DNA of 20,522 nucleotides from Saprolegnia diclina VS20. Its lineage: Eukaryota > Oomycota > Saprolegniomycetes > Saprolegniales > Saprolegniaceae. Every line of letters starts with the position of its first letter. Positions within the stretch are counted from its first letter, which is position 1. This document shows, piece after piece, positions 1-8,031 of this stretch. Position numbers and translations under genes: made by a program. Location of the stretch: NCBI RefSeq assembly GCF_000281045.1, contig NW_008246089.1, positions 174,903-195,424 of the forward strand, given 5' to 3'. The notes beneath the pieces are model-generated. The model did no database searches. It had not been told where the DNA came from and saw only the letters and a program-made list of their open reading frames with translations.

Positions 1-1108
1 CCCATGCTGCCGATCGAGTGCATTGGGAAATGACAACAGCGAGGATGTGAACGTGCGAGTACCGGTACCCTTTGCTGACATTAAAGGGATGTCGAAATGG
101 ATGATGTATTGCCAGGCGCGTACTTGAAGCGCACGTCTCACAAGATGCTCTGGGAAGTATATAGCGATTTGTATGCACCTGCGCTTGTTCTGGCCCGATA
201 GCATATATCACTGCTTGGCCAGCGCACGTTGCACCATTGAGCTTCAGAGTGTTGCGCAAGACAAACAACTTGTCGAGCATCTGTATCCACAGCGACTATC
301 TTGTTCGCAGCGAGAATGAATACCTTTCGTCCAACCCTGTTCCTCCATCTGGATTTGCTGTCGGCCGGTATACAACGATGCGGTCGTGGACGAGCTGTGG
401 TAGGATCGCCAGTCGCACTAACGTTACTGGCCATCGCGCCAGTGTGCACTGTGATAGCAGCGCTGCCACGCGTCGCTGCACTCAAACTACAATTCGTGAA
501 AGAACGGAGCTGGGAAAAGTGCGTTGAAACAGTCGCTAAAAGCCGTCTTACCCAGTTTATGTGAAACATGTAGGACGAATCCACTCAATGGTGTTGATGC
601 CCCAGCAAAACGTACCGGTAATGCTGTGCACATACACGACAAAGCCAAGGATGTGCAGCCAAGAATACGCCATCGAATCGACCGTTCGTGCCAACTCTGT
701 CGAGAGACCAAGACCAAAGACCAAGACAGCGAAGTGAGAAACCGACAAATTCGAATAATGTCAACTAGCATTGAAATATCGCATCATTATATACCCATGT
801 GACACACCTACGTGGTGACGCGGATAAGAGCTGAGTTTACTACGTACCAATCACATGCGACTCGTGGGATCCGCGGCTCACAAACTGTGTCAACGCCTTC
901 TCTGCGGCGAGAGTGAAATCGGCCAGTGAAATCGGCCAGTGATAGTATCAGCGCAAACAATCTATTCCTCAGCGAGTGGAGTCCATGAGGAGCCAGGGCT
1001 GGGACGGAGCTCCCTTGTAACGATAGGCGCTGACACGACTCGCACGCCATCCAGCGTGTGACAGCAAATAAATTGAACGGCCAAACGACGAGTCGATACC
1101 TTGATTAT
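1..1108. other. Intergenic region without an intact gene
   Basis: I find no intact gene here. The segment holds short protein-like stretches on the minus strand (listed separately at 290-771). A 13-bp unit starting gtgaaatcgg is repeated in direct tandem at 913-941 (2.2 copies). A CCAAT box lies at 847-851, and minus-strand TATATAA lies at about 785-791. The CCAAT and TATA-like signals sit where a promoter for a minus-strand gene ending in this segment would be, which fits a decayed or multi-intron gene, but neither motif is proof. Confidence 0.5.
290..771 (-). pseudogene. Possible remnant of a membrane-protein gene
   Basis: The minus strand shows several protein-like stretches in different frames. 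From 748 down to 557 there is a hydrophobic stretch (FAVLVFGLGL, then a second segment around LHILGFVVYV and the aromatic-rich FCWGINTIEW) that looks like two transmembrane helices with a linker. It ends at TAA. A perfect intron-like stretch starting GTAAG and ending TTTTCCCAG follows in the 550-500 region. Further protein-like sequence (HDRIVVYRPTAN) lies near 390-340. No combination I tried gives a continuous frame. It may be a decayed gene, or the 3' exons of a real one whose splicing I cannot resolve. I do not recognise the family. Confidence 0.25.
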
Positions 1109-2498
1109 TTACGGATAAAACTCGCGCCGGAGCTTGTACATGGTCATGCTAAAGCAGAGGACGCCGACGCAGATGCCGGTGCCGAGCATGAGCAGCGGCC
1201 CGAGGTTGCGCCACGACAGCAGCGGGCGGTCGTCCAGCTGCAGCATGTAGAAGAGCGACGGCATGATAAAGATGATGAGCGAGCCCGCGACCGAGCCCAC
1301 GATACTCAGCGGAATTTTGACGCTCGGAACAAACAAGGCGGCGCTGAGAATGAGCACGATCAGCAACAGCGTCGTCGTGCGGTACACCGTCGTGGACGCG
1401 ACCGAGCTCGGGAGCTGCTTGCCGTGGGTCACTCGGAGCACAACCGAGAGCACGCAGGACCGGAACGGCCACATGGCGATCGGCGCGCAAAAGAGCAGCG
1501 CGACGCCCATGCAGAGCCGAGCGAGCCACAGCGGTGTCTCTAAACCCGGGTAGACGGCGAGGAACGCTGGTGAAAAGTTGAGCAGCACATTGTCCATGGT
1601 CTTGTCGCCAAAGGTAAAGACGCCGCAGAAGCCAATGACGGTGTAGAGCAGAAACGAGAGCGAAATGGCACCGACGACGGCGCGGTTCATGCGGGCAAGG
1701 CTGCGGTCGCGGAGCTCTTCGTACACGGGCAGCGCCGTGTTGTGGCACGCAAAGGCCTGGATGAGCAGCGTCACCGTGTAGACGGACGTCGAAGTAATGT
1801 TCACCTAGTCGATAACATGAGACATCCATACGACTGAGCAAGAAGAGAAATACCGCGGGAACAGCCACGGGCGTAAACGTCGCCGACGACGACACGACGA
1901 GGTAGACAGCAAAGAAGAGGCACACCACGTACGTGACGGCGCACGTGGCCAGGATGCTCGAGATGCGCAGCTTCCCAAGGCGGCGGCTGAGAGAGAGCGG
2001 CAAAATGATGCCAAACGTAAAGAGCAGCGTGACATAGCTCCGGTTTGCATGGGCAATACCAAAGATCGCGCAGAGGAGGTCCGTGATGAAGATAAAGTAC
2101 GACGTGAGCGTGCCAAAGCCGCCAAAGATAAAGGTAAACTCTGCGAGGTACGTGCCGTACTTGCCCATGGTGTGGTGCCCGAGGCTTTCGTATGTCTTGG
2201 CGGCCGAGTCGCCGGCGAGGTCGCTCGCACGCATGAGGAGCGACACCGAGTAGCGCGTAATGAGCGCGATCCCAACCATCACGATCAGGCCCGCGAGCCA
2301 CCCGCTCGACGCGATCGCAAACGGCACCGCGAGCGTGCCCGAGCCGAGGATCGTGTTGGTGAGCGTAAAGACCGACCCGAGGACCGTGCCCGTGCCCTTG
2401 TAGTCCTTGATCGCAAGCGGCGACGGCGGCGCTGTCGCAAAGAGCGGCAGCGACTCGGGGCTGATCTGGTGCGTCGGCGACATGACGTACTCGCCCAT
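1109..2498 (-). CDS. AAAP/SLC38-type amino-acid transporter
   Basis: Predicted integral-membrane amino-acid permease of the amino acid/auxin permease (AAAP, SLC36/SLC38) family, which moves neutral amino acids by proton or sodium coupling across the plasma or vacuolar membrane. Exons are complement(1854..2498) and complement(1109..1804). A 49-nt intron (GTATTT..CTAG) shifts the frame exactly as needed. The product is 446 aa, normal for the family. Residues about 30-55 carry the TM1 signature (GTGTVLGSVFTLTN, then ILGSGTLAVPFA). After the splice, the family's conserved segment AFACHNTALPVYEELRD is followed by GFCGVFTFGD. About ten or eleven hydrophobic segments run to the C-terminus. The start at 2498 gives MGEYVMSP; a second ATG at 2483 is possible. 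The frame stays open to 2864, but that part lies in a CCAAT-rich promoter and does not look coding. The exact substrate is not visible. Confidence 0.85.
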
Positions 2499-2616
2499 GG
2501 ACACGGGGTCGTGCGCCGTCGATTGCCTAGGCCGGGCGTCATGATACCAGTGTACGGCTACGACGATGGGCAACGTACGTGGTCGCGAGCTGTGCGGGCG
2601 CCATGAAGAAAGGTCG

Positions 2617-2788
2617 ATTGGCTGCTCCAAGGATCCTGCCAAGGATATCACCCATTGCGGCTCGCAGCGGATTGGTTGACCATGGCCAATCAGAACGCTG
2701 GATTCGATGGAATCATCAATTGCACTGCGATTGGTGCATCGAAATACCATGCAGCCAATCACATGCAAGTTGCCGTTTCGTAGCCAAT
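2617..2788. promoter_or_regulatory. Cluster of six CCAAT boxes
   Basis: Six CCAAT pentamers, all followed by C in the CCAAT orientation, occur in 172 bp. They are at 2617-2621 (minus), 2671-2675 (minus), 2686-2690 (plus), 2730-2734 (minus), 2755-2759 (plus) and 2784-2788 (plus). They lie 120-290 bp upstream of the amino-acid transporter start at 2498. CCAAT followed by C or CA is the preferred context of the trimeric NF-Y/HAP factor, so this is most simply the transporter's promoter. Binding is inferred. Confidence 0.6.
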
Positions 2789-2930
2789 CAAATGCGAGGT
2801 TCCAAATCCGCCGAAGTCGTGGACCACCACAGATCGCGAATTCCGAGCGACGTGCGATGGCCATCGCCGTCGCGCACCGTCATGTGCGCCGTCAACGTAG
2901 CATCTCGACAACGAGGTGCAGACAAGCAGC

Positions 2931-3182
2931 TTATTGAACTGCTTGGATATAGCCTTCTTCTGCCTCTACCGAGCGCTTCTGCTGCAGCGCGAACGAGGAC
3001 GAGGCGCCCAACTTGAGAGAATTCTTGCGCGCGGACGTGTCGTCGTCGTACGCGTGGTATCCCCGTAGCAGTGCGGCAAAACGGTACAGCGGCTTGTCGT
3101 CGATGCTCAGCGATGCTGTCGCTCTGTGGGTTCCTGGTTTGGACGCCACCGACGCACCGCGGCTGCTCGCTCTGGAAACCAT
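2931..3182 (-). CDS. Short hypothetical protein (83 aa) or terminal exon
   Basis: I do not recognise this gene. The minus-strand frame from ATG at 3182 to TAA at 2931 encodes 83 aa. It is serine-rich at the N-terminus, then has a KPLYRFAALLRGYHAYDDD segment and a KRSVEAEEGYIQAVQ end. Third codon positions in the C-terminal half are mostly G or C, like the neighbouring real genes, and the composition looks like a soluble protein. The frame continues upstream to 3332 but becomes less protein-like. A pyrimidine-AG (GGTTTCCAG) just inside the start could be a splice acceptor, so this may be the last exon of a longer gene. It lies 432 bp upstream of the transporter start on the same strand. Confidence 0.35.
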   Translation of the reverse strand: MVSRASSRGASVASKPGTHRATASLSIDDKPLYRFAALLRGYHAYDDDTSARKNSLKLGASSSFALQQKRSVEAEEGYIQAVQ

Positions 3183-3675
3183 TTGCGTCGTCGCAAGAAT
3201 GATGATGGCGCGTTGGTGAGTTGTGAGCGAAATGGAAGCGAGAGAACCCGTCGATCGCTGTGCTCCAGTGCAGTGCAATGCTCTGTGTAACTGGACCAGC
3301 ACCAAGCACCGCGAGACAGCGTCTGCGTCCATTGCTGAGCATGCGTCACCCCAGCTTGGTCATGGCCAACGCGAGCGAGGACGATCCTCTGCAAATGCAT
3401 GCGTGCTGTGGCCACGTGCTGTCGCCAAGTCTAGCACTGCGATGCTGTCCAGCGTCGCAACCACTGCAGTAGATAGCCATTGAGGTACTCAGCCGAGTTG
3501 TGTGCGAGAGTACAGCGCACTTGCTGCATCGGCGTTGCTGTGCGAGCTCTGTGCACCATTTCCTTCGAGTCCCAAAAAGAGGTGTCCCGACGTGGGACAC
3601 GAACGACATCGGCGTATCATCTTTGACAGGCTTTTCGGATCCTCCCAAAGGTCATTCGATTGAGTTTCACGGGAT
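3183..3675. other. Intergenic region, promoter of the TPR gene
   Basis: About 490 bp with no gene I can support. Several overlapping open frames on both strands show no protein-like composition or splice logic. The last 100 bp hold a perfect 7-bp inverted repeat (3582-3600, listed separately). The region should contain the promoter of the gene starting at 3676. Confidence 0.5.
3582..3600. repeat. Perfect 7-bp inverted repeat upstream of the TPR gene
   Basis: GTGTCCC, a 5-bp spacer (GACGT), then GGGACAC form a perfect palindromic arrangement 75 bp upstream of the ATG at 3676. It could be a binding site for a dimeric factor or a short hairpin. Nothing else in the sequence supports one over the other. 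Confidence 0.4.
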
Positions 3676-5667
3676 ATGGCGAGCAGTGGCGCGGACGAGG
3701 CCGCGATCGTCGCGCAGCTCGCGCTGGCGGACGCGCGCGCCAACGTCGCGTTTGCCGCTTCGCTGCTAACGCACTGCATCAAGCGGCGTCTTGACGAGCA
3801 CAGCGACGAGCCGTGCGAGCTGCTGGACCTCGACGATGCGATTGCGCACCTCCAGCGGGCGTGGAGCACGTGCTTTCCCGACGCGACCGCCGAGAGCATT
3901 TGGATCCAAGAGCACATTGCCCGCGCACGTGCCTACATTCGGCGGTCGCACGCCGCAGCCTTCGAGCGCAATGCGTACGACCACGTGATCGAGTCGTTCG
4001 GGCACTTGGCTCGCTTCCTGGACGCGCCGTACATTGCACTCGCGCTGCGGGACCGCGTTCTCGCCAAGCCGTTCGTGTACAAGGCGGTCACAAAGAACAG
4101 CAAGAAGAAGAGCAAGGTCAGCTGGCAACAGTGCAAGGACGACGGCAACGCGTGCTACCAGCGCCGCGAGTTTGACGCAGCGATGGCGCTCTACACGACC
4201 GCGCTTTGGTACTCGCCCAAGGAGCCCACGCTCTACTCAAACCGCGCGCTCTGCGAGCTCCAGCTCAAGAAATTCGACCTCGCGCGTCAAGACGCTATCG
4301 ACGCACTCGCGCTCTCGCCCAGTGGTAGCGTCAAGCTCTACCGAATTCTCTCGGAAGCGCTCGTCGGCTTGCACTGGTACCACGATGCGCTCGTCGAATG
4401 TGAAAAAGGACTCGCGCTCGACCCGAACGACAGCGTGCTCCTGAGCCGCTCCAAGCACTGCGTCCACGTCCAAGACGAGATGGAGTGGCAGACGCAGGTG
4501 GCCATCGCCGGCGTTCAATCGGCGCAGCTCGAGCTCGGGCGCAAGTTTGCGTCTGGGCACCGCGGCTACCGCCGAGATGCGGCCAAGGCGACGCTGTGGC
4601 TGGAAAAGGCTGGCCGACCGGCCGACGAGATCCGCGCGATGCTGGCCTTTGGCGATAAGATGCTATCGTACGAGGCCGAGCATGGCGGTGACCACGAACT
4701 CTCGCTCGAAGCGCGGACGCACCGCTTTTGCCACGTTTTGCTCGACAGCTTCAAGCCGTCGGACAGTAGCCAAGCCCATTGGCCCATCGTCGCGTCGCAC
4801 TTCAAAGCTGCGTACGACCGCGGTCTTCCCGGCGCCGGCGCCAAGTACGCGCAGATTCTACGGCTCGGGATCGGAACGCCCGTCAACGCGGCCGCCGCAG
4901 CAGACGCTGTGTTGCACAACGAGCCGTTTGACGACGAAGAGCCCGACGAGATAGTCGCCGATGACGAGGTGACGCCGGGTACGGCCCGTGTGTTGGGCGA
5001 CGACGACGGCGACGACGGTGACGACGACGGCGACGACGGTGACGACGAAGCGAACGAGTTTATGGACGTGGCCGAGACGTACTTTCGCAGTGCGTGGGAC
5101 GCACTGGACGCCCGGGACGTGACCGCAGCGATGGCAGACCTGCGCGAGGTCCTCGACATGGACGACGAGCCGTCCGTGTTTGTCGACTTTGCGCGGCTCG
5201 TGCTCGCGTGGCTCGAGCGCGGCACCAGCGTCGTGCCGCTTAGCGGGCCGTGGCACCACCTCCTCGACGCCGAGCTCGCGCATCTGCGGCGCGAAGGCGA
5301 CGACATGTACGCGCACCAGCTGTACGCCAAAGCGATCGAGTTTTACAGCCGCGCGCTCAACTGGACCACGCTCCGTAACGACGTGCTTCGCATTGCGCCA
5401 TTGGACGCTGACGAGCGCGGTCTCTTGTACTGGAAGCGCGCGCTAGCTGGCTTTCACCTTGGGCTCTACGGCGACGTGTGCGCCGATATGGAGGACGCGG
5501 TGGATTCGAGTAGGAACAACATTGCGTTCTACCGGCTCTGGGCCAAAGCCGCGCTCCTCGACCACGACTACGACGCGGTTTTGGACGTTTGCGACGACGG
5601 ACTGCAGCTGGACCCGCACGACAAGGACCTTCTCTCGCTCCAGGACGACGCCGAGGCCTTCTTGTAA
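3676..5667 (+). CDS. TPR-repeat protein with acidic linker
   Basis: Single-exon 663-aa soluble protein, probably a protein-protein scaffold or co-chaperone-like factor. Three tandem tetratricopeptide repeats occupy about residues 150-252; the first two read WQQCKDDGNACYQRREFDAA and TLYSNRALCELQLKKFDLA, and a YHDALVECEKGLALDPND helix closes the third. This pattern resembles TPR domains of Hsp90/Hsp70 co-chaperones. Residues about 285-412 look like Sel1-type repeats (LELGRKFASGHRGYRRDAAKA; KAAYDRGLPGAGAKYAQIL). An Asp/Glu-rich linker (about 419-459) contains a 7-residue DDDGDDG unit repeated exactly twice. A second TPR set follows at about 540-663 and ends in HDKDLLSLQDDAEAFL. A lysine-rich stretch (KNSKKKSKVSW, about 140-150) precedes the first TPR. 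No catalytic motif is visible. The exact role is unknown. Confidence 0.85.
   Translation: MASSGADEAAIVAQLALADARANVAFAASLLTHCIKRRLDEHSDEPCELLDLDDAIAHLQRAWSTCFPDATAESIWIQEHIARARAYIRRSHAAAFERNAYDHVIESFGHLARFLDAPYIALALRDRVLAKPFVYKAVTKNSKKKSKVSWQQCKDDGNACYQRREFDAAMALYTTALWYSPKEPTLYSNRALCELQLKKFDLARQDAIDALALSPSGSVKLYRILSEALVGLHWYHDALVECEKGLALDPNDSVLLSRSKHCVHVQDEMEWQTQVAIAGVQSAQLELGRKFASGHRGYRRDAAKATLWLEKAGRPADEIRAMLAFGDKMLSYEAEHGGDHELSLEARTHRFCHVLLDSFKPSDSSQAHWPIVASHFKAAYDRGLPGAGAKYAQILRLGIGTPVNAAAAADAVLHNEPFDDEEPDEIVADDEVTPGTARVLGDDDGDDGDDDGDDGDDEANEFMDVAETYFRSAWDALDARDVTAAMADLREVLDMDDEPSVFVDFARLVLAWLERGTSVVPLSGPWHHLLDAELAHLRREGDDMYAHQLYAKAIEFYSRALNWTTLRNDVLRIAPLDADERGLLYWKRALAGFHLGLYGDVCADMEDAVDSSRNNIAFYRLWAKAALLDHDYDAVLDVCDDGLQLDPHDKDLLSLQDDAEAFL
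4999..5046 (+). repeat. Coding minisatellite, 21-bp unit, two copies plus part
   Basis: Two identical 21-bp units encoding DDDGDDG, followed by a partial third unit, lie in the acidic linker of the TPR protein. The unit is a multiple of three, so copy-number change keeps the reading frame. Confidence 0.8.
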
Positions 5668-5769
5668 ACAAATGTTAGAAAAACGCCATAAGAGAATGTG
5701 AGGCTTTTGCGTCACCTCATGGCTGCATTATTGTTAGTACATGGAATATACTAACACGTGCACGAACAG

Positions 5770-6759
5770 CTAGTCGTCGCAGAGCACATCATGGGCCTTT
5801 TGTAGCACACGGAGGAGGTTCACGTTGCAGAAGTCGTTCATGTCCGCCGGCAACGCCTCGCCTGGAGGAATCGCAAGCAGCACGCGCGTGTCGATGCGAA
5901 GGATCGGGTGCTGCGCACCGGCGGCGTTGTCCAGCGTCATGGACCCGCGTCGGGACGGCGCCGGTAGGTCGCCCACATGCGTGATCTCGTACAGACGGTA
6001 CTGCAGCTTTGTCGCGTTCTTGTCGACTCGCATCAAAAGCACGTACTTGACGCCAACGTAGTTGGACCACCAGTTGCCCGCGACCCGAAGCCCATTCCAC
6101 TTTTGTGAGTAGCCGACCTCGACGGCTAGCGTCACCCAGTGCTTGAGCGCACGCAACACGCGAGGTGGTCCTTCATCGACCGTCGGCGGTGGGCCTCGGT
6201 TGAGCGTGCGGAACAGTGGCCCGAACGACGCATCGGCCTGCTTCTTCTTGCTGCCTCGGCCGCGTGACGCCGTGAACGAACCACGTGGGGCCACCTCATC
6301 GCGATCGCCTGAAGCGTGGAGGAACTCGCTCACGAATTTGTGGATGACCGCCTCGTGCGCCTCCGATGGAAAGTCCGTGATGATGATGCTACCGTTGACG
6401 AGGTCGACAAAGCGCAGCGCGACCGGAGCGTCTTCGTCGTCCTCAAAGTAGGCGTTGAAGACCTCGACCGAGACACCAGAGATGACGACGAACGGCTTCT
6501 TGGACGTCGTCAAGTGGCGTCGCATGCGATCGAACGAGATGTCCTCAAAGGCCTGCTTGATCGAGTCGAGCGTGGCCGGCGGCGACGACGGGCGGACGTC
6601 GCACTGCATCGTCGCGACCTCGGCCTTGAAGCTGGTGACCATCTCAGCGAACGTGGGCAGATGCGCCTTGTTCTGGCTCGTAACGGCAACAGCTGGCTCC
6701 TCGGAGCGACAGGACGCGAGACAGGGCATGGCGTCGAGAGGATGGACGGCTGCCGACAT
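5770..6759 (-). CDS. Uma2/PD-(D/E)XK-nuclease-like domain protein
   Basis: Predicted 329-aa intronless protein. The core at about residues 120-260 has the order and spacing of Uma2-type proteins of the PD-(D/E)XK restriction-endonuclease-like superfamily. A helix rich in H and E (EAHEAVIHKFVSEFL) comes first, then KKQADASF with a candidate acidic residue D176. WVTLAVEVGYSQ follows with candidate E214, then a helix (about 224-234) and VKYVLLMRVD as the next strand. The catalytic lysine is not obvious; Q219 sits near where it would be. The N-terminal 80 residues carry a predicted helical segment (SIKQAFEDISFDRMRRHL). The start at 6759 is the first ATG followed by protein-like sequence; the open frame continues to 7122 but with poor composition. 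A CCAAT box (minus strand, 6925-6929) lies about 165 bp upstream. Nuclease activity is inferred from fold-like pattern only. Confidence 0.6.
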   Translation of the reverse strand: MSAAVHPLDAMPCLASCRSEEPAVAVTSQNKAHLPTFAEMVTSFKAEVATMQCDVRPSSPPATLDSIKQAFEDISFDRMRRHLTTSKKPFVVISGVSVEVFNAYFEDDEDAPVALRFVDLVNGSIIITDFPSEAHEAVIHKFVSEFLHASGDRDEVAPRGSFTASRGRGSKKKQADASFGPLFRTLNRGPPPTVDEGPPRVLRALKHWVTLAVEVGYSQKWNGLRVAGNWWSNYVGVKYVLLMRVDKNATKLQYRLYEITHVGDLPAPSRRGSMTLDNAAGAQHPILRIDTRVLLAIPPGEALPADMNDFCNVNLLRVLQKAHDVLCDD

Positions 6760-8031
6760 GGCTTGTCTGCCGGCTGCTAGGCAAATTCTGAACTGCGACG
6801 AGCAAAGTATAAAAGAAACATTAAAGACACACAAGCTGGATAAAAGAACGACTTCAATGATGTTGAAGCGGGAAGGTCTGACAGGACCGTCATTCTGCAT
6901 ATCTTTGCCGCTCCCGCATCGTTGATTGGCTAAAATGTGGTCGCAAATGGCAACCTTCTCGCACATACGAACCATACGCTGACGACACCGTATTCGCCCG
7001 ATGGGACTCTGGTGACGCACGGGCGACCTCGTGGCCCAGCACGCGCTTCGTGGCGGCGAACTGCTGCAGGAGCGCGTCTTCTTCCGGTTCGAGCCCATGA
7101 AGGGAGACAAGACGGAAGACACGCAGGTACGCAGGTCGACGCAAGTTGACTGCCTCGTGGGCGGGGCATCCAGCTAAGAAGCTCGGCAACCTCCTCGATG
7201 ACGCGGTCGATTGACGCATTCGGTAGCAGCTGGTGACAGCAGCGCTCGACAAGGTGGAAGATCTGGATACGCCCGGTCTCGTCTCGGAAGGCAACCGCGT
7301 GCGGCGGTCAAGCGCTCCGCGCTCCTGATTCGCTTGAACTATTGTGGCTCGTGGGCCCCGATGCTGACGAGCTTGGCGAGCCTTGGCAGCTTGCACCGCC
7401 GGCAGCTACGCTGTGTGTTAGGTATTTACCCGAGGAAGCTCACCGACGTCGCGCCTATGAGCACTGCACAGCGTCGCGTTGAGCGAGGTCGTTGCCCGCC
7501 AGTGTGCCAACGTTGCCAACGTCGGCTTTCCCGACCCGTTCGAGCAGACCCGATGGTAGCATTTTAGGTCACATCCAGCTTAATCTACTGATCGTCCCAC
7601 ACCGCGACCTCCACTTGCTGACGCCACCTCCATCGCTGGCGTCTCTCGAGGACCTCAATCAACTGCGTAGCTTTGCTTCATCACGACGCTTGGAAGGACT
7701 GTACGGAGAGTATCGTCAAGGGCCGTACTCGGAGGCAGTGACCACAGATGATTTACACGAGCTCCCGCACCTCTTCGCAGCCACGGTGCGTGAACGAATG
7801 AAGAATAATGCATCTGGCTTGCCTCCACGTTGGCCAAGTCTATGCAAAAGATCTCACGCAAGACATATCCACTGATAAATTGCGTGCGTGCACGAGAGTA
7901 TCCTAGCTCGCCCTCGACCTTGAATGTCTATGCTGCGGCCGCTCAGTGTGCACAAACAAGGTTCTGTCGACGCATCCTCTTGGCTCGGCAGCATTGTGGG
8001 TTGGGCTGCCTCCATGACGTGTCGGTTGCAC
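6760..8031. other. Gene-poor segment with decayed coding fragments
   Basis: No intact gene. It starts with the promoter side of the 5770-6759 gene. After that come short protein-like stretches in changing frames and on both strands, broken by stops. Plus strand about 7020-7125 reads GDLVAQHALRGGELLQERVF then FFRFEPMKGDKTED, with GC-rich third positions. Minus strand about 7305-7150 reads FRDETGRIQIFHLVERCCHQ then LLPNASIDRVIEEVAELLSW. Plus strand about 7570-7800 reads LASLEDLNQLRSFASSRRL then EGLYGEYRQGPYSEAVTTDD. This looks like one or more gene relics next to the mitochondrial insert. I cannot assign a family. Confidence 0.4.
6923..6938 (-). promoter_or_regulatory. CCAAT element, 16-mer shared with the NRAMP promoter
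   Basis: TGATTGGCTAAAATGT on the plus strand, which contains CCAAT on the minus strand. It lies about 165 bp upstream of the minus-strand gene starting at 6759. The identical 16-mer occurs at 18476-18491, upstream of the NRAMP gene. Confidence 0.45.

Noticed and set aside
2049-2606. Long plus-strand frame opposite the amino-acid transporter
   Set aside because: The product is Arg/Glu-rich and low in hydrophobics, as expected for the antisense of membrane-protein codons, and the minus strand carries the recognisable transporter.
2499-2864. N-terminal extension of the amino-acid transporter up to an ATG at 2864
   Set aside because: The extra 122 residues lie in the CCAAT-box promoter and show no protein-like composition; family similarity begins after 2498.
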